Shown: positions 61,363-64,000 of the stretch, piece by piece
Layout: each line of letters begins with the position of its first letter
Position numbering within the stretch: position 1 is the stretch's first letter
Assembly: GCA_003134655.1 (NCBI GenBank)
Contig: PLBY01000131.1
Location: forward strand, 45,441-109,440
Length of the DNA stretch: 64,000 nucleotides
Reading direction: 5' to 3'
DNA from: Acidobacteriaceae bacterium
GTDB taxonomy: Bacteria; Acidobacteriota; Terriglobia; Terriglobales; Acidobacteriaceae
The notes under the pieces: generated by a model
What the model was told of the DNA's origin: nothing
Seen by the model: only the letters and a program-made list of their open reading frames with translations
The model's database searches: none
Made by a program: the position numbers and the translations under genes

Positions 61363-61831
61363 TCACACGCTGCTATCCCTTTGGTGCTGTCTCCCGTTCC
61401 TCCGCCGAAAAAGATCCAAAACGCGCATCCTCTGGCCTTCATCCAATCTCTGCAATAGAAGTTCAACGCCGTTTTGAAATCGGACTGCATCCCGAAAGGT
61501 GTCTACGACGGCAGTAACCTGAGTAAACACCGCCTCTTCCGCCCCCCTGAAAACCGTACTCGTGCTGCAGCTTTGCTGGAATGTCCTGTACCAGCAAGCG
61601 GGCACCGGGTGGAATACATACCGCCGGGATCGATTGAATATCTGGAGGATTGAGAAACCCCTTGAGCCTCGACCAGAACCCGTGACTTTGGGTCTTGCGA
61701 TACTCTTGTCTTCTTCGAAGATCGAAGGCCCCCGCCAGCCCAACAGATCCTGCGTCAAATCTGTGGATAACGAGCTCCTCTCCGGAAACCGCTAAGCGGT
61801 TTGGAATCTCCATTAGTGAAGAGTCACACAT
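61363..61831 (-). pseudogene. Frameshifted conserved protein of unknown function
   Basis: The ATG at 61831 opens MCDSSLMEIPNRLAVSGEEL, VIHRFDAGSVGLAG, then SIPAVCIPPGARLLVQDIPA, KLQHEYGFQG. From there homology-like sequence continues one base out of frame as GAEEAVFTQVTAVVDTFRDA, VRFQNGVELLLQRLDEGQRM, RVLDLF. The shift is at a run of six C (61542-61547, plus strand); five would restore the frame. Both halves have similar composition and look like one protein. The function is unknown. Confidence 0.65.
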
Positions 61832-61920
61832 AGGTTGCCTCCTTCAAGAATCGGAAATGCAATGAACTCAGTCCGGAATTTCCATTTTTGGTCTCGTGTT
61901 CAACCGGCAGTAGCGCCGGC

Positions 61921-62783
61921 GAAAATCATGGGCAGCCATTTTACCGGATGCCCAGACCCCAGTTAGACGCTGCTCAGGGAGAAAGCAGACTTGTGTTCAG
62001 CGTCGTGCAGCCAGTATGGCGGTCGACCGTAGTGAGTGTAGAGTCGGCCTTCATACTCACGAGTGATCCGCATGGACTCGACGTACTCCGGGCCCTTTTG
62101 TATGGCTTCCCGGGAGAGGCCGACGTAGACGTTGGACTCTTCCCAGTTCACCCGTTCAATCCACCCGGGTGAAACCAGTACCTTCTTGCCCGGCCACCAA
62201 TTCCGCGTTGCCACTTCAATATAGCGGAGAGCCCAGGCTTCATCGTCCACGACAAACCCGTCCACATGGCCGATTTCACCATCATTTGCCTCGATATGAT
62301 AGCCAGTGACGGCTTCCGTACTGCGCAGATGCGAATCCGTCGACTCTTTCCGGATCCTGTCCGCCAGCGCCTCCTTAGAAGCTATAGGTGGAATCGCAAA
62401 GTCCCCAGGGTAGTAGGCTGGGCCCCACATGTAGGGACCGCCCCAGTAATAGGGATACCCGTAATACCCAAGGTATTCGGCCTCGTGCTGCCGGGAGACG
62501 GGCTTGTGAGTGTCAATGTCAGGGCTATTCTCCACTTGCTTTTTCGTCAGCGCCACATCCAACTGCTTAGCCTGCCAGTCCGTATGGACGACGGAGAATG
62601 GTGAGATCAACACTTGCCGGCCGCCAAGCCAGCCGCCGGTTTCTACCGTGAGGTAGCGGATGGCCCATGTCTCATCGTCGAAATACAACTGATCAACAGT
62701 TCCAAGCTCGCCATCCGTAGCTCGGATCGCAAAACCTTTCAGGTGCGTAGTTTTCGTTAGCATTGTATTAGCCCTCCTGGGCA
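61921..62783. repeat. Long direct repeat, copy 2 (PRC-barrel unit)
   Basis: Same-orientation copy of 28761-29623 with scattered substitutions. The matching start and end points lie outside the gene on both sides, so the unit moved with its ribosome site and 3' flank. Confidence 0.85.
61963..62763 (-). CDS. Double PRC-barrel domain protein (copy 2)
   Basis: The ATG at 62763 is preceded by the same AGGAGG as copy 1 and gives 266 residues. The two PRC-barrel repeats are kept (GFAIRATDGELGTVDQLYFD; GYHIEANDGEIGHVDGFVVD) and differences from copy 1 are mostly conservative (for example WGGPYMWGPAYYPGD in the linker for WSGPFLWGAAFYPSD). Both copies are therefore probably functional. Its function is unknown, as for copy 1. 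Confidence 0.87.
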   Translation of the reverse strand: MLTKTTHLKGFAIRATDGELGTVDQLYFDDETWAIRYLTVETGGWLGGRQVLISPFSVVHTDWQAKQLDVALTKKQVENSPDIDTHKPVSRQHEAEYLGYYGYPYYWGGPYMWGPAYYPGDFAIPPIASKEALADRIRKESTDSHLRSTEAVTGYHIEANDGEIGHVDGFVVDDEAWALRYIEVATRNWWPGKKVLVSPGWIERVNWEESNVYVGLSREAIQKGPEYVESMRITREYEGRLYTHYGRPPYWLHDAEHKSAFSLSSV

Positions 62784-63439
62784 ATTGTTGACTCGTTCAT
62801 CGGCATGGGAATCCTCGCCAAAGATGGACAAGGTGCGCATGTCGATTCCGATCTCTGGAGTTCACGGACAGCTTCCTCCGCTTCTTCGTGAGTGTCTCGT
62901 AGAGGGCGACGACCGCAATATTGGAGCGAAACAGATCTTCGGACGGCCCGAGGAACGCGCACGAAGGGGAAGAAGCAAAAAAGTGTTTCCTAAAGAACGC
63001 AGTCGTCGGCCGTTCAAACCGCAGGCGTCTCCTTCCCATGATCAAGTCGCTGCGCCGAGTCGTCAGCTCGCGCGACGCAGCAGTAGCGAGCAACTTGGTG
63101 CTGGATGAAACCGCCGTAGTTATAGAAGCTGCCATAGTACTGTTTTTCCTAAATGGGGCGACTATTCCGAATTGCTCACTTCCAAAACAATCTGAGGAAC
63201 CTTCACATCCGTCTTGTTCAATTTCGAGCGGCTCCACTCGACTGCCCTTCGCCCAGCGACTACATGCCCGTCTAAGGCTCATACGGAGGCTCAGACAGCG
63301 GTGGCTTTTAGGTGCGCTTTGAACGTCGCGGGGCGAATGGTTTCGGCGATGATCCTTTGTTCTATTCCCCGCTGGTGGAAAGCATTTGCGGAGTTCCCCT
63401 CAGAAGAGAAGGCAAACTACAGCCCTTCGCGAAGGAGCA
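62784..63439. repeat. Degenerate duplicated non-coding block (copy C)
   Basis: Shares phrases with blocks at 58548-59315 and 60801-60988 (GATGAAACCGCC, CTAAATGGGG, CGCCCAGCGACTACATGCC, CTCATACGGAGGCTC). No conserved reading frame is present. The first 130 bases next to the PRC gene are unrelated spacer. Confidence 0.5.
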
Positions 63440-63802
63440 TTACCAAACCTCTTGGCCTGTCTTCCGAACCACGCCCACTCGACCATGAATTGTCACAAGG
63501 CAACGCTGTCTCCACAGACTACGAAAATGCCCGTCTTCGAGTCTTATGGTTATCTCGGCATCTTTGTCCCGCGGGGCATTGGAGAGTGCGCAAAGCACAA
63601 GTCGGGGGTTTCTCCGTTCGGCCAGGAACCAGAGGAACACCGTGACGGCAATGATCGCGAGCTCGTAAGGCAAGGTGCCCAGATAGTGTGCCCGGTGCTT
63701 CGTGAACAGGAAAAACGCCGAAGAGACGAGGAAACAAATTTCGGCCATGGTGGCACGCCTCAGCGAACGGGCTTTTGAATCTACTCTTTGTCTCGCCTGC
63801 AT
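63440..63802 (-). CDS. Small two-helix membrane protein
   Basis: The ATG at 63802 has an excellent AAGGAGAGG upstream (120 residues). Two helices are predicted: EICFLVSSAFFLFTKH and LAIIAVTVFLWFLA, with a basic N-terminus and a charged, Arg-rich C-terminus. The C-terminal 40 residues look less protein-like, and part of the gene is duplicated in degraded form at 59316-59597. The family is unknown. Confidence 0.5.
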   Translation of the reverse strand: MQARQRVDSKARSLRRATMAEICFLVSSAFFLFTKHRAHYLGTLPYELAIIAVTVFLWFLAERRNPRLVLCALSNAPRDKDAEITIRLEDGHFRSLWRQRCLVTIHGRVGVVRKTGQEVW

Positions 63803-64000
63803 GTTTCCTCTCCTTATCTGGCGTCACCAGACGCGCCCCGATTGAACTTCAAACAAGTATTGCGCTGCGAAGTGCGCCCGAAGCGCTCCGACCCCGAGTA
63901 AAGGTCTTCTCGCGTGAGAGGGAGGTTCGAGGGCTGGCCGCGGGAAAGAAGAATTTGATGCACCTGGATGATTCCCTCCCGGAAACCGGCCGACGAAGCG
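63803..64000. other. Window edge, possible incoming minus-strand gene end
   Basis: A minus-strand frame enters from the right edge (SSAGFREGIIQVHQILLSRG and onward) and stops near 63820. It is too short to identify. Confidence 0.25.

Noticed and set aside
1..64000. CRISPR array, tRNA, rRNA, transposase or integrase
   Set aside because: I looked for spaced repeats, cloverleaf-like sequences and recombinase motifs while reading and found none; mobility is suggested only by direct duplications.

Overview
The window looks like a chromosomal accessory region of a Gram-negative soil or subsurface bacterium, most likely an acidobacterium. I infer this from the moderately high GC, a secreted VWFA-like protein of the kind common in Acidobacteria, conserved secreted proteins of acidobacterial style, outer-membrane TolC and porin proteins, and the YHS/DUF2318/DUF2934 content. 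I could not run a database search, so the taxon is an inference.

Layout. At the left edge (minus) is the 5' part of an alpha-glucan phosphorylase carrying an N-terminal YHS metal-binding domain. From 2026 to 15018 (plus) runs a long copper-efflux style cluster: a small Cys/Met-rich secreted protein, a helical secreted protein, CusC, CusB with two metal-binding modules, a NosL-like anchored protein, CusA, a VWFA-like protein and a lytic transglycosylase. It continues into a second module of two DUF2318 proteins flanking an FtsX-type permease and an ABC ATPase. From 15243 to 25674 come decayed metal-ATPase pieces, tpiA, ygfZ, a YHS/HMA copper P-type ATPase with an anchored cupredoxin and a DUF4396 membrane protein, a Cys-rich CBS protein and a UspA protein. 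From 25767 to 28674 (minus) is a mannose operon: manA, a PMM-like HAD and a GH130 phosphorylase. After a PRC-barrel gene and a stretch of gene remnants, 32354-35963 holds a putative electron-transfer operon: a Cyc2-like monohaem porin, an eight-haem modular cytochrome and a small membrane protein. From 36026 to 42341 is a second small-protein/CusC/CusB/CusA cluster. From 47604 down to 43192 (minus) is a multicopper oxidase/TolC/cytochrome c/small protein operon preceded by a His/Cys-rich secreted protein. From 49587 to 53663 lie a histidine kinase, a sigma-54 activator and a CRP-family regulator. The right end holds LemA/TPM/nucleotidyltransferase genes, PRC-barrel and YHS genes, and several partial duplications.

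How it works together. Most intact genes concern copper or other soft metals: sequestration (small secreted proteins, YHS, cupredoxin), cytoplasmic export (P1B ATPase), periplasm-to-outside export (two CusCBA systems plus a third TolC) and oxidation (multicopper oxidase with cytochrome c). The haem operon could carry electrons between the quinone pool and the cell surface. Intergenic DNA contains a perfect CRP-type palindrome upstream of the first copper cluster. Between the sigma-54 activator and the CRP-family gene lie two tandem symmetric sites and a good -24/-12 element, which suggests a regulatory cascade.

The region is also rich in broken genes: a P3A H+-ATPase N-terminus joined to DUF2934, an MgtA piece joined to a VIT piece, a TPM piece joined to LemA, a GroEL apical domain, an alcohol dehydrogenase N-terminus and a frameshifted methyltransferase. 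It contains direct segmental duplications as well. It is therefore either a fast-decaying accessory island or partly affected by assembly/indel errors.
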